A DNA stretch of 64,000 nt from Defluviimonas salinarum (GTDB lineage Bacteria; Pseudomonadota; Alphaproteobacteria; Rhodobacterales; Rhodobacteraceae). The stretch spans positions 62,001 to 126,000 of the forward strand of contig NZ_JAPDOG010000004.1 in assembly GCF_026013545.1 (NCBI RefSeq). The letters are read 5' to 3'. Made by a program: the position numbers and the translations under genes. Position 1 is the stretch's first letter. Every line of letters starts with the position of its first letter. The notes under the pieces were generated by a model, which saw only the letters and a program-made list of their open reading frames with translations, was not told the origin of the DNA and did not search any database. Below are positions 45,847-53,067 of the stretch, in pieces.

Positions 45847-46407
45847 ATGCCGCACAAACCCTATGTCATCGACGAAATGATCTCGGCCAAGGCCATCGCG
45901 GCACGGGTCGAGGCGCTCGCCAAGGAAATCACGCGGGCGTTTGGCGGTACCGACAAGCTCGTCGTGGTCGGGCTCCTGCGCGGCTCCTTCGTCTTCATAG
46001 CCGATCTGGTGCGCGAGATCGACCTGCCGGTCGAGGTCGATTTCCTCGAAGCCTCCTCCTATGGCAATGCGATGGAAAGCTCGCGCGAGGTGCGGATCCT
46101 GAAGGACCTGCGCGGCGAGATCTCCGGCCGCGACGTCCTTGTCGTCGAGGACATCGTCGACACAGGATTCACGCTCAGCCATGTCGTGCGGCTCCTGAAA
46201 AGTCGCGAGCCAAGGCGGCTCGAGGTCTGCGCGCTGCTCGACAAGCCCTCGCGGCGCGAGGTCGATATCCGTGCGACCTGGACCGGGTTCGAGATTCCGG
46301 ACGAGTTCGTCGTGGGTTACGGCATCGACTTCGCGCAGCGCAACCGCAACCTGCCGCATATCGGCAAGGTGCGCTTCACCGAACCGGAGGCCGGTGAGCC
46401 GGCATGA
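45847..46407 (+). CDS. hpt: Hypoxanthine phosphoribosyltransferase
   Basis: 186 residues from ATG 45847. The PRPP loop [18 protein letters not shown], the [19 protein letters not shown] entry and the C-terminal [18 protein letters not shown] define Hpt. It converts hypoxanthine (or guanine) and PRPP to the nucleotide in purine salvage. Its stop overlaps the ATG of a 63-codon membrane-protein gene (ATGA). It is divergent from the RatA-like gene, 66 bases away. Confidence 0.95.
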   Translation: MPHKPYVIDEMISAKAIAARVEALAKEITRAFGGTDKLVVVGLLRGSFVFIADLVREIDLPVEVDFLEASSYGNAMESSREVRILKDLRGEISGRDVLVVEDIVDTGFTLSHVVRLLKSREPRRLEVCALLDKPSRREVDIRATWTGFEIPDEFVVGYGIDFAQRNRNLPHIGKVRFTEPEAGEPA

Positions 46408-46595
46408 ACCCGATCCATCTCCTGCGGATGGCGCGGATCGCCCGCCACCCGCCGTCGCGAAACCGTGTCCTGCTCGTCGCGGCGGTGGTCGTGATTTGCC
46501 TCGCCTTGGCCGGGCTCGAACGGCTCGGTCTCGCGCCCGGTGGCGCACTCGTCGATCCCGGCGGCACCGTGCCGAAGGTGCGCCCGCTGCCCTGA
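46404..46595 (+). CDS. Small single-pass membrane protein, translationally coupled to hpt
   Basis: 63 residues: a basic N-terminus ([14 protein letters not shown]), one hydrophobic helix ([22 protein letters not shown]) and a short Gly/Pro-rich tail. The 4-base overlap with hpt argues that it is expressed. I do not recognise a function. The basic-in, single-helix design is like many small conserved inner-membrane proteins. Confidence 0.65.
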   Translation: MNPIHLLRMARIARHPPSRNRVLLVAAVVVICLALAGLERLGLAPGGALVDPGGTVPKVRPLP

Positions 46596-46606
46596 ACCTC
46601 GCCGGC

Positions 46607-47476
46607 TCAGGGTACTCCAACGGCTCCCCGAAGCCGCGGCGCGATGGCGCGCAATGCCTCTGAAAGCAGCCTGCGGGTTTCGGCGATCCGCGGCACCTCG
46701 GCCAGATCGGCATGGCTCGCAACCCAGATATCGACCGACAGGTCCGGCAGGATGCCCGTCACCCGTTCGAGCCGGGGATCCTCGGCGCCGAGGAGATCCG
46801 GCAGAACCGCCATCCCCTGCCCCGTCGCCGCGACCTCGCGCAGAACCGGGAAACTGTCGGCAGCGGCAACGATCCGCGCCGGATCGACCGATGCGGCGAT
46901 CCAGGTTCCGACCGGCGTGCGCGCCAGCGGGCCCGAGAGGCCAAGCCAGTCGTCGGTCGCCGCCCCCTTGGCGCGGAACAGGCCGAACCCGAGCACCCCG
47001 GCGGTTTCGCCGACCAGATCCTCGGGCAGCCGGAGCGTCGGACGCACCGTGATCTCGGCATGGGTCCGCGCGAGGTCGAGATGGGTGTTCGTGCAAAGGA
47101 TCTCGATCCGGAGGTCGGGCGCCTCGGAGCGCAGTTCGGCCACGATCGGAGGCAGCACGAACTGGCAGAAAGTGTCGGTCGCCGTCACCCGGATGTTGCC
47201 GGACAGCGGCGAGCGCACGCCCTGGAGCATCCGCCCGACCGCCTGCACGGCACGGTCGACCTCGCGCGCCGCCTCGATGACGCGGTTTTGCACCGGCGGG
47301 ACGGAATAGCCGCGCGCGGTCTTGTCGAAGATCTCGATCCCGACCGCCTCCTCGTAGGCGGCGATCCGGCGCAGGACGGTGGCGTGGTTGACGCCGAGCC
47401 GCCGCGCCGCGCCGCTGACCGAGCCCTCTTCCGCCACCGCCAGCACGAAACGAAGGTCGTCCCAGTTCTCGCGCAT
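46607..47476 (-). CDS. LysR-family transcriptional regulator
   Basis: 289 residues from ATG 47476. Helix-turn-helix: WDDLRFVLAVAEEGSVSGAARRLGVNHATVLRRIAAYEEAVGIEIFDK, about residues 4-51. A type-2 periplasmic-binding-like effector domain follows from about residue 90. It is divergent from a cytochrome c'-like gene, and the shared intergenic region holds a nested dyad at 47547-47577, so it probably controls the cytochrome genes. Effector unknown. Confidence 0.9.
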   Translation of the reverse strand: MRENWDDLRFVLAVAEEGSVSGAARRLGVNHATVLRRIAAYEEAVGIEIFDKTARGYSVPPVQNRVIEAAREVDRAVQAVGRMLQGVRSPLSGNIRVTATDTFCQFVLPPIVAELRSEAPDLRIEILCTNTHLDLARTHAEITVRPTLRLPEDLVGETAGVLGFGLFRAKGAATDDWLGLSGPLARTPVGTWIAASVDPARIVAAADSFPVLREVAATGQGMAVLPDLLGAEDPRLERVTGILPDLSVDIWVASHADLAEVPRIAETRRLLSEALRAIAPRLRGAVGVP

Positions 47477-47546
47477 CACATGTTCTCCCAACGCCGTGCC
47501 GCCCGTCGTGGCCTCCGTGCGCGGCGAGCTGCTCTGTGCGTATTCT

Positions 47547-47577
47547 CACCAATACCATGCGAAATTTCCGATTGGTG
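47547..47577. promoter_or_regulatory. Dyad between the LysR and cytochrome c' genes
   Basis: CACCAAT (47547-47553) and ATTGGTG (47571-47577) are perfect inverted arms. The palindrome GAAATTTC (47561-47568) lies inside the 17-base spacer. LysR-type regulators bind interrupted dyads with a T-N11-A core in divergent promoter regions, which fits both the position and the symmetry. Confidence 0.55.
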
Positions 47578-47628
47578 GAAGAATTCGGCACAGCTATCCT
47601 TCCCCTTATCAATCGCAGGGAGATTTCC

Positions 47629-48093
47629 ATGAAGACCTTTCTTTTGACGATAACCGCCGCCACGATCCTGATCACCGGCGTCGCCACCGCCCAGGACGCG
47701 CCTTTCGCGCGCGAGATCAAGGTGCGCCAAGGCATCATGGGCTACCGGACCATGAATGTCGCCATTCTCGGCGCCATGGCCAAGGGCGAGGTCGACTACA
47801 ACGCCGAACAGGCGCAGAAGGCCGCCGACAACCTCCTGACCGCCGCGTCGATCGACATGTCGATGCTCTGGCCGGAAGGCTCTGACGATTTCGCCAATCC
47901 CGACACGCGGGCGCTCGCCAAGATATGGGAGGGCGGTTCGGATGTCGGCGCCAAGGCGCAGGCGCTGGTCGATGCGGCGACCGCGATGCAGGCCGCGGCC
48001 GGGATTGATCTCGCGAGCCTTCAGGGCGCGTTGAAGGGCGTGGGCGATGCTTGCACGGCCTGCCACGAAGCCTACCGGGCATCTGCCAACTAA
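47629..48093 (+). CDS. Cytochrome c'/c556-type protein
   Basis: 154 residues from ATG 47629 behind AGGGAG. A signal peptide (MKTFLLTITAATILITGVATA) is followed by a four-helix-bundle-like sequence (EIKVRQGIMGYRTMNVAILGAMAKGE). The single haem motif CTACH is near the C-terminus (C142-H146), the hallmark of class II cytochromes c. The periplasmic protein may carry electrons or bind NO. It is followed after 34 bases by a dihaem cytochrome gene. Confidence 0.92.
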   Translation: MKTFLLTITAATILITGVATAQDAPFAREIKVRQGIMGYRTMNVAILGAMAKGEVDYNAEQAQKAADNLLTAASIDMSMLWPEGSDDFANPDTRALAKIWEGGSDVGAKAQALVDAATAMQAAAGIDLASLQGALKGVGDACTACHEAYRASAN

Positions 48094-48127
48094 TCCGGCG
48101 CGCCTTCGTTCCTGACGCGAGCCGACG

Positions 48128-49018
48128 ATGCGCCGGATCCTTCTCAGCCTGACGATCCTCGCTGCGACGGGCGCGGCCGGCGCCTGGTTCGTGCTCCGGC
48201 CCGAGCCGCTGCCCGCCGATGCGTTGGCGGGCCTCGAGGCCGACGCCGTTCGCGGCGAGCAGGTTTTCTGGGCGGGCGGCTGCGCCGCCTGCCACTCCGC
48301 CGAGAAGGCCGAGGGTGCGGACCGGTTGGTGCTCAAGGGCGGCCGGCGCTTCCCCTCACCGTTCGGCACCTTCGTCGCACCGAACATCTCGAACGACCCT
48401 GCTGCGGGGATCGGGACATGGACCGCGCTCGGTCTCGCCAACGCGATGCTGCGCGGGGTCTCGCCCGAAGGCCGTCACTACTACCCGGTCTTTCCCTATG
48501 CGAGCTACGCGCGGGCGACGTTGCAGGATGTCGTCGACCTGCGCGCCTTTCTCGCCACGCTGCCCGCCGACCCGAGCCCCAGCGCGCCGCACGAGGTGGC
48601 GTTCCCCTACAACATCCGCCTCGGCCTCGGGCTCTGGAAACGGCTCCATCTCGACGACGGCTGGGTGGTGGCCGGCGACCTGAACCAAGCCGAGACACGG
48701 GGCCGTTACCTCGTCGAGGCGCTCGGCCATTGCGGCGAATGCCACACGCCGAGGGGGGGCCTCGGTGCGATGGACCGGAACCGCTGGCTCGCAGGCGCGC
48801 CCATTCCGGGCGGCAAGAGCCGGTTTCCGAACCTCACGCCGGCGAAGCTCACCTGGTCCGAGGCCGATATCGTCGCCTTCCTCACCACCGGCTTCACGCC
48901 GGACTACGATTCGGTCGGCGGTGCGATGGCCGAGGTGGTCGACGGCCTCTCCCATCTCGCCCCGTCCGACCGGGCGGCCATCGCCGCCTACCTCAAGCGT
49001 GTTGTACCGGCTGAGTGA
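48128..49018 (+). CDS. Dihaem c-type cytochrome, dehydrogenase-subunit type
   Basis: 296 residues with an N-terminal membrane/signal segment (ILLSLTILAATGAAGAWFV). Two class I haem motifs occur, CAACH (52-56) and CGECH (202-206). Between them PNISNDPAAGIGTWTALGLANAMLRG and HYYPVFPYASYA resemble cytochrome subunits of membrane-bound alcohol or sugar dehydrogenases. No dehydrogenase subunit is encoded nearby. It is probably co-transcribed with the cytochrome c'-like gene. Confidence 0.88.
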   Translation: MRRILLSLTILAATGAAGAWFVLRPEPLPADALAGLEADAVRGEQVFWAGGCAACHSAEKAEGADRLVLKGGRRFPSPFGTFVAPNISNDPAAGIGTWTALGLANAMLRGVSPEGRHYYPVFPYASYARATLQDVVDLRAFLATLPADPSPSAPHEVAFPYNIRLGLGLWKRLHLDDGWVVAGDLNQAETRGRYLVEALGHCGECHTPRGGLGAMDRNRWLAGAPIPGGKSRFPNLTPAKLTWSEADIVAFLTTGFTPDYDSVGGAMAEVVDGLSHLAPSDRAAIAAYLKRVVPAE

Positions 49019-49123
49019 CGCCGGGTCGTTCCGGATTCACCGGTCGTTAACCCTGCTGCGGAAAGCTGAAGCCGGGACGCCGAACAATCACGCGACTCGG
49101 CGGTTGCCTGACGGGAGCTTTCG

Positions 49124-49498
49124 ATGCCGATCCGTTTGCCCTGTATCTCTGCCGTCCTCGGCCTGATCGGCCTCGTGCTGGCGGTCCCGGCCCACGCCCA
49201 GAGCCGGGAAAGCCGATCGCCCGCGGCTGCAGCCCACATTGCGGCCACGCGCCCGGTGTCCGGCCCAGAAGTCCGGTCCGGGTTCGCTTACCGGGCGACG
49301 GTCGAGTGGATACGGCCGGTGACGTCTTTTGAAGGCACCGGGTTCGGGGCGCCCGGCCGGATTGACCGGCGTCTGACGGCCTTGTTCGCCGATGAACTCG
49401 GCAACACCTTGATCAAGCAGATCCGCGCCGGAGCCGAACTCGCCGTAACCCCCGCTGCCGGACAGCGTCTCGACCTGTCGGTCGGGTTGAATTTCTGA
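49124..49498 (+). CDS. Small secreted protein of unknown function
   Basis: 124 residues from ATG 49124 behind GGGAGC. A signal peptide ends near VPAHAQS. The mature part has alternating segments (SGFAYRATVEWIRPV, IKQIRAGAELAVT) and finishes LDLSVGLNF, a terminal-Phe beta-strand like an outer-membrane beta-signal. At about 98 mature residues it is very small for a barrel, so it may be an oligomeric or non-barrel protein. I do not recognise a family. It follows the dihaem cytochrome gene by 105 bases. Confidence 0.6.
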   Translation: MPIRLPCISAVLGLIGLVLAVPAHAQSRESRSPAAAAHIAATRPVSGPEVRSGFAYRATVEWIRPVTSFEGTGFGAPGRIDRRLTALFADELGNTLIKQIRAGAELAVTPAAGQRLDLSVGLNF

Positions 49499-49517
49499 GC
49501 CAGCCGAGCCGCGCGTT

Positions 49518-50468
49518 TCAGCCGCGGCCGAGCTTTTCCAGCCGCGCCGCCCGGAGCCGGGCGAAATCCTCGCCCGCATGGTAGGAGGACCGCGTGAGCG
49601 GCGTCGCCGAGACCATCAGGAATCCCTTGCCATAGGCGGCCTTCTCGTAGCCCGCGAATTCCTCCGGCGTCACGAACCTGTCGACCCGATGGTGCTTCGG
49701 CGTCGGCTGCAGGTACTGGCCGATAGTGAGGAAGTCGACGTCGGCCGCGCGCATGTCGTCCATCACCTGCCGCACCGACTGCCCGTCCTCGCCGAGCCCG
49801 ACCATGATGCCGGACTTGGTGAACATCGCCGGGTCGAGTTCCTTGACCCGCTGCAGGAGCCGCAGCGAGTGGAAGTAGCGCGCGCCGGGTCGGACTGAGG
49901 GGTAGAGACCGGGCACCGTCTCGAGGTTGTGGTTGAAGACATCGGGGCGAGCTTCTACAACTTTTTCAAGAACTTCCGGCGCACACTTCAGAAAGTCCGG
50001 GGTCAGGATCTCGATCGTGGTCCCCGGCGAACGGTGCCGTACCGCGCGGATCGTCTGTGCGAAATGCTCCGCGCCGCCATCCTCGAGGTCGTCGCGGTCG
50101 ACCGAGGTGATGACGACATGCTTCAGCCCCAGCGTCTCGACCGCATGGGCCACCCGCCCCGGCTCGAACGCGTCGAGCGCGTCGGGCCGGCCGGTCGCGA
50201 TATTGCAGAACGAGCAGCCCCGGGTACAGATCTCGCCCATGATCATCATCGTGGCGTGGCCGGCCGACCAGCATTCGCCGACGTTGGGGCAACCCGCCTC
50301 CTCGCAGACCGTTACGAGCTTGTTGGTGCGCAGGATGTCGCGGGTCTGCTTGTACCCGGCGGAAGTCGGGGCCTTCACGCGGATCCAGGCCGGTTTCTTC
50401 GGCTGCTCCTGGTCAACTCGATGCGCCTTCTCGGGATGGCGCTGGCCCGGAATCTTGAGATCTCGCAA
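49518..50468 (-). CDS. lipA: Lipoyl synthase
   Basis: 316 residues starting at TTG 50468 with AAGGG upstream. The radical-SAM cluster is CTRGCSFC and the auxiliary cluster [20 protein letters not shown] near the C-terminus carries the serine that ligates the auxiliary cluster. It inserts two sulfur atoms into octanoyl groups on lipoyl domains. The gene is monocistronic here, with no lipB adjacent. Confidence 0.96.
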   Translation of the reverse strand: MRDLKIPGQRHPEKAHRVDQEQPKKPAWIRVKAPTSAGYKQTRDILRTNKLVTVCEEAGCPNVGECWSAGHATMMIMGEICTRGCSFCNIATGRPDALDAFEPGRVAHAVETLGLKHVVITSVDRDDLEDGGAEHFAQTIRAVRHRSPGTTIEILTPDFLKCAPEVLEKVVEARPDVFNHNLETVPGLYPSVRPGARYFHSLRLLQRVKELDPAMFTKSGIMVGLGEDGQSVRQVMDDMRAADVDFLTIGQYLQPTPKHHRVDRFVTPEEFAGYEKAAYGKGFLMVSATPLTRSSYHAGEDFARLRAARLEKLGRG

Positions 50469-50611
50469 GAGATTTTCCCTTCAACAGGTCGCAAAATCCC
50501 AATACGCCCTGCGGCGCCGGATGGCAATCTGGCTTTGGCGGGCGAATCCGCCGAATCGGAGCCCGAGGCAATGGGCACCGGCCGCGAACAGGAAACCAAA
50601 GGGACAGGACC

Positions 50612-51283
50612 ATGAGCAAGAAACTCGTCGCCGAAGTGATCGGCACATTCATTCTGGTATTTCTCGGGTCGAGCGCGATCGTCTTCATGGCCGACGCGAT
50701 CGGCCTGATCGGAATCTCGTTTGCCTTCGGCCTCGGGGTCGTGGCCGCCGCCTACGGGCTCGGCGCGATCTCGGGGGCGCATCTGAACCCGGCAGTCTCG
50801 ATCGGCATGGTGACCGCCGGGCGCATGAGCGTCGGCGACTTCATCGGCTATGTCATCGCCCAGGTGATCGGCGCGATCCTCGCCATCATCGTGCTGTGGG
50901 TCATCGCCGCGGGTAATCCCGAGTGGTCGATCGCGACCAACGGCCTTGGCCAGACGACGGTCGGCGCCTACGGCACCACGGGCGCGCTCGTGTTCGAGGC
51001 GGTGGCGACCTTCCTCTTCGTCACCGTGATTCTCGGAGCCACCCATTCCAGCGCTCCGGGCGCGATGGCGGGCCTGGCAATCGGCCTGACGCTGGTATTG
51101 ATCCACCTCGCGGGGATTCAGGTCTCCGGTTCCTCCGTCAATCCGGCCCGCTCGCTTGCGCCGGCGCTCTTCGTCGGCGGCGATGCGCTGGCGCAGCTCT
51201 GGCTCTACATCGTCGCGCCGCTCGCCGGCGGCGCCGCGGCGGGCGCGCTCCACGCCGCCGGGTTCACCCGTGCCGACGCATAA
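50612..51283 (+). CDS. aqpZ: Aquaporin Z-type water channel
   Basis: 223 residues, six membrane helices and two half-helices with the NPA motifs SGAHLNPAVS and SGSSVNPARS. The N-terminus KLVAEVIGTFILVFLGSSA is typical of AqpZ. The residue pattern (short loops, Arg after the second NPA) suggests a water rather than glycerol channel. A strong terminator follows. Confidence 0.94.
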   Translation: MSKKLVAEVIGTFILVFLGSSAIVFMADAIGLIGISFAFGLGVVAAAYGLGAISGAHLNPAVSIGMVTAGRMSVGDFIGYVIAQVIGAILAIIVLWVIAAGNPEWSIATNGLGQTTVGAYGTTGALVFEAVATFLFVTVILGATHSSAPGAMAGLAIGLTLVLIHLAGIQVSGSSVNPARSLAPALFVGGDALAQLWLYIVAPLAGGAAAGALHAAGFTRADA

Positions 51284-51310
51284 CGCCCGCCTTCTGATCA
51301 CCTGACAGCG

Positions 51311-51340
51311 AACGGCCCCCGTGTCGAGCGGGGGCCGTTT
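51311..51340. terminator. Terminator between aqpZ and the convergent DUF6456 gene
   Basis: AACGGCCCCCG (51311-51321) pairs perfectly with CGGGGGCCGTT (51329-51339) around a 7-base loop, followed by T. The 11-bp GC-rich stem lies in the short gap between two converging genes and probably serves both. Confidence 0.75.
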
Positions 51341-51355
51341 CCAGGCGCCGTCGTG

Positions 51356-52501
51356 CTATCCGATCAGCGGCGCCCTGCCGCCATTGGTCTCGTCGTAGTG
51401 GCGCTTGAGCCGCTGCAGCGCGATCCGGAGCACGATCTTTCCCGACCGCGCCGACCAGCCCATGCGCCGCTCGGCCGCCTCCAACCCTTCGAGATAGCAG
51501 CAGCAGCGCAGCACCATGTCGCCGAGTCCGGGGCCGAGATCCTTTAGCGCGGCCGCAACCCGATCGCGCGCCCTGCCCGATCCGCCGCCAAGCCCGCCGT
51601 CGCCCGCGAAACTGCCGCGGTCGCCGGCGGTCAGGAAGCGGTCCCAGTTCTGGGCGACGCGCGGCCCCATCTGCGCCAGTTCGAAATCCTCGCGCAGCCG
51701 CTCGCCGGCAACGACGAGATCGGGCGTCAGGAACGGCTGACCATCCTTCTCCTTCCGCCGCGCCAGGACGGCGAGCGGGCTTTCCGCGAGGTTGTAGCGC
51801 ATGCGCCGCGGCGTCTGCTCGCCCGGCTCCATTACTACACGCTCGTCCCAGACCCGGTGCTGTTCGGTGAAGGGCGTCTGGGCCTCGGCGAAGCCGCCGG
51901 CCCGGGTCGATTGCTCCTCGGCCAGGAGCCGCTTCAGTGCGGCACGGCCCGCCGCCGTGATCTCGTAGGTGGTCACCCGGCCCGGTTTCTGCACCGCGAT
52001 CCAGTCCTTCAGGGCGAAGGCCTGCGCGGCAGAGCGATCGACCACCGCGATCCGCACGGTTCCCTTGAGGACGACCGCCTTTTCCATCTCCGGCGCGATC
52101 GCGAGCAGGGCACCGGCCTCGCAGAGGCGGCGCAGAATGCGGCGCGCCTCGCGCTCGACGGTGGATTCGTCGGCGATCTGGGGCTGGATCGAGCGGATCG
52201 GTGCGGTCATCGGGCAGTTCCCTTCCTGTGCAAAATCTGGTCGCGAAGTTTCCTGTGCCCGTTCCGTCCCGATCAGGCGAAGATGTAGCCGGCCGAGCCG
52301 GTCCAGTGCGTCATCGACCAGAGGATCGTCGCGACGGTTCTCGAAGGCACGAACCTTGCGCAGCACCGTCGAGGCATGGCAGCCCTCGCTCCGCGCCAGC
52401 GCGCGGATCGACAGCCCCTCCTCCGTATGGCGCAGATAAAGGCGCGCATTTTCGGGCAACCAGGCAGGCAAGCCGGCCTGCATGTGAACCATCAGCGTCA
52501 T
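51356..52501 (-). CDS. DUF6456-domain putative DNA-binding protein
   Basis: 381 residues. The N-terminal helix-turn-helix reads GLSIRALARSEGCHASTVLRKVRAFENRRDDPLVDDAL, about residues 29-66. The middle resembles a winged-helix unit (RRILRRLCEAGALLAIAPEMEKAVVLK...KPGRVTTYEITAAGRAALKRL). The C-terminal part (about 260-381) is the DUF6456 region, with RRMRYNLAESPLAVLARR before it. The function is unknown; it is probably a regulator conserved in Rhodobacterales. It is divergent from the DUF6477 gene. Confidence 0.82.
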   Translation of the reverse strand: MTLMVHMQAGLPAWLPENARLYLRHTEEGLSIRALARSEGCHASTVLRKVRAFENRRDDPLVDDALDRLGRLHLRLIGTERAQETSRPDFAQEGNCPMTAPIRSIQPQIADESTVEREARRILRRLCEAGALLAIAPEMEKAVVLKGTVRIAVVDRSAAQAFALKDWIAVQKPGRVTTYEITAAGRAALKRLLAEEQSTRAGGFAEAQTPFTEQHRVWDERVVMEPGEQTPRRMRYNLAESPLAVLARRKEKDGQPFLTPDLVVAGERLREDFELAQMGPRVAQNWDRFLTAGDRGSFAGDGGLGGGSGRARDRVAAALKDLGPGLGDMVLRCCCYLEGLEAAERRMGWSARSGKIVLRIALQRLKRHYDETNGGRAPLIG

Positions 52502-52721
52502 CTTTCCCCCGGATGTCCTTCAGCGCCGTCACGTCGCCTTAACCACAACGAACTCAACCGTGTGTTGCTTTTCTTACCTGATCGTTAAAAACGAGCACGA
52601 CCCTGAGAATTGTTGATAAAATCTAAATTTCTTTGAACGATCCGGTCGCTCCACCGCCAAGACCCGCAACGGCGACGATTCCAGTTGCATCTTCCGGTTG
52701 TCAAATCTCCGGAGGATCAGA
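52502..52721. other. AT-rich divergent promoter region of the DUF6456/DUF6477 pair
   Basis: 220 bases, clearly less GC-rich than the flanks. They contain CGTTAAAAACG near 52584 (an 11-base palindrome) and a TTAACC near 52538. TTAA elements recall CtrA half-sites, but no full TTAA-N7-TTAA was found. No open frame of interest. Confidence 0.4.
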
Positions 52722-53012
52722 ATGTCCGATCTACTCTCGCTCGTGTCCGAACTGCGGCGTCCCCGCCTCTTGATCCGCGCCGCCCGGGCCGGGCTTGCCG
52801 AGTACAACCGCAGCCGCGACCTGAGGCGGGTGATACGCGTAGCGGATACGCCCGCGCCGGAGCGGGCGCTGTCGGCCCTCCTGGCCGAGGAGGAGCGGTT
52901 GGAGGCGACGCGCCAGGCCGGCGACGCCTCCTACAGCTTCATCCGCCATATCGAAGTGCTGATCGCGATGATGGCCGAGGCGCGGCTCCTGCCACAGCCG
53001 GGCCGCGCCTGA
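52722..53012 (+). CDS. DUF6477 family protein
   Basis: 96 residues from ATG 52722 behind GGAGGATC. It begins MSDLLSLVSELRRPRLLIRAARAG. It contains an Arg-rich segment (YNRSRDLRRVIR) and a helical Glu-rich stretch (ALLAEEERLEATRQAGDASYS). It matches the small DUF6477 family that occurs beside DUF6456 proteins in Rhodobacterales. No function is known. A strong terminator follows. Confidence 0.75.
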   Translation: MSDLLSLVSELRRPRLLIRAARAGLAEYNRSRDLRRVIRVADTPAPERALSALLAEEERLEATRQAGDASYSFIRHIEVLIAMMAEARLLPQPGRA

Positions 53013-53018
53013 ATGCGA

Positions 53019-53044
53019 AAGGGCCGCCCTGATGGGCGGCCCTT
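53019..53044. terminator. Bidirectional terminator between the DUF6477 and MttB-family genes
   Basis: AAGGGCCGCCC (53019-53029), loop TGAT, and GGGCGGCCCTT (53034-53044) form a perfect 11-bp stem. The A/T ends make it work in both directions between the convergent genes. Confidence 0.8.
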
Positions 53045-53067
53045 CCTGTCCCTCGCGACTGGCGCGA

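Noticed and set aside
45325-46722. Long N-terminal extension of the RatA-like frame across hpt
   Set aside because: The conserved START-domain sequence begins at ATG 45780; the extension lies antisense to hpt.
52538-52590. CtrA binding site upstream of the DUF6456/DUF6477 genes
   Set aside because: Only isolated TTAA half-sites are present; no TTAA-N7-TTAA was found.
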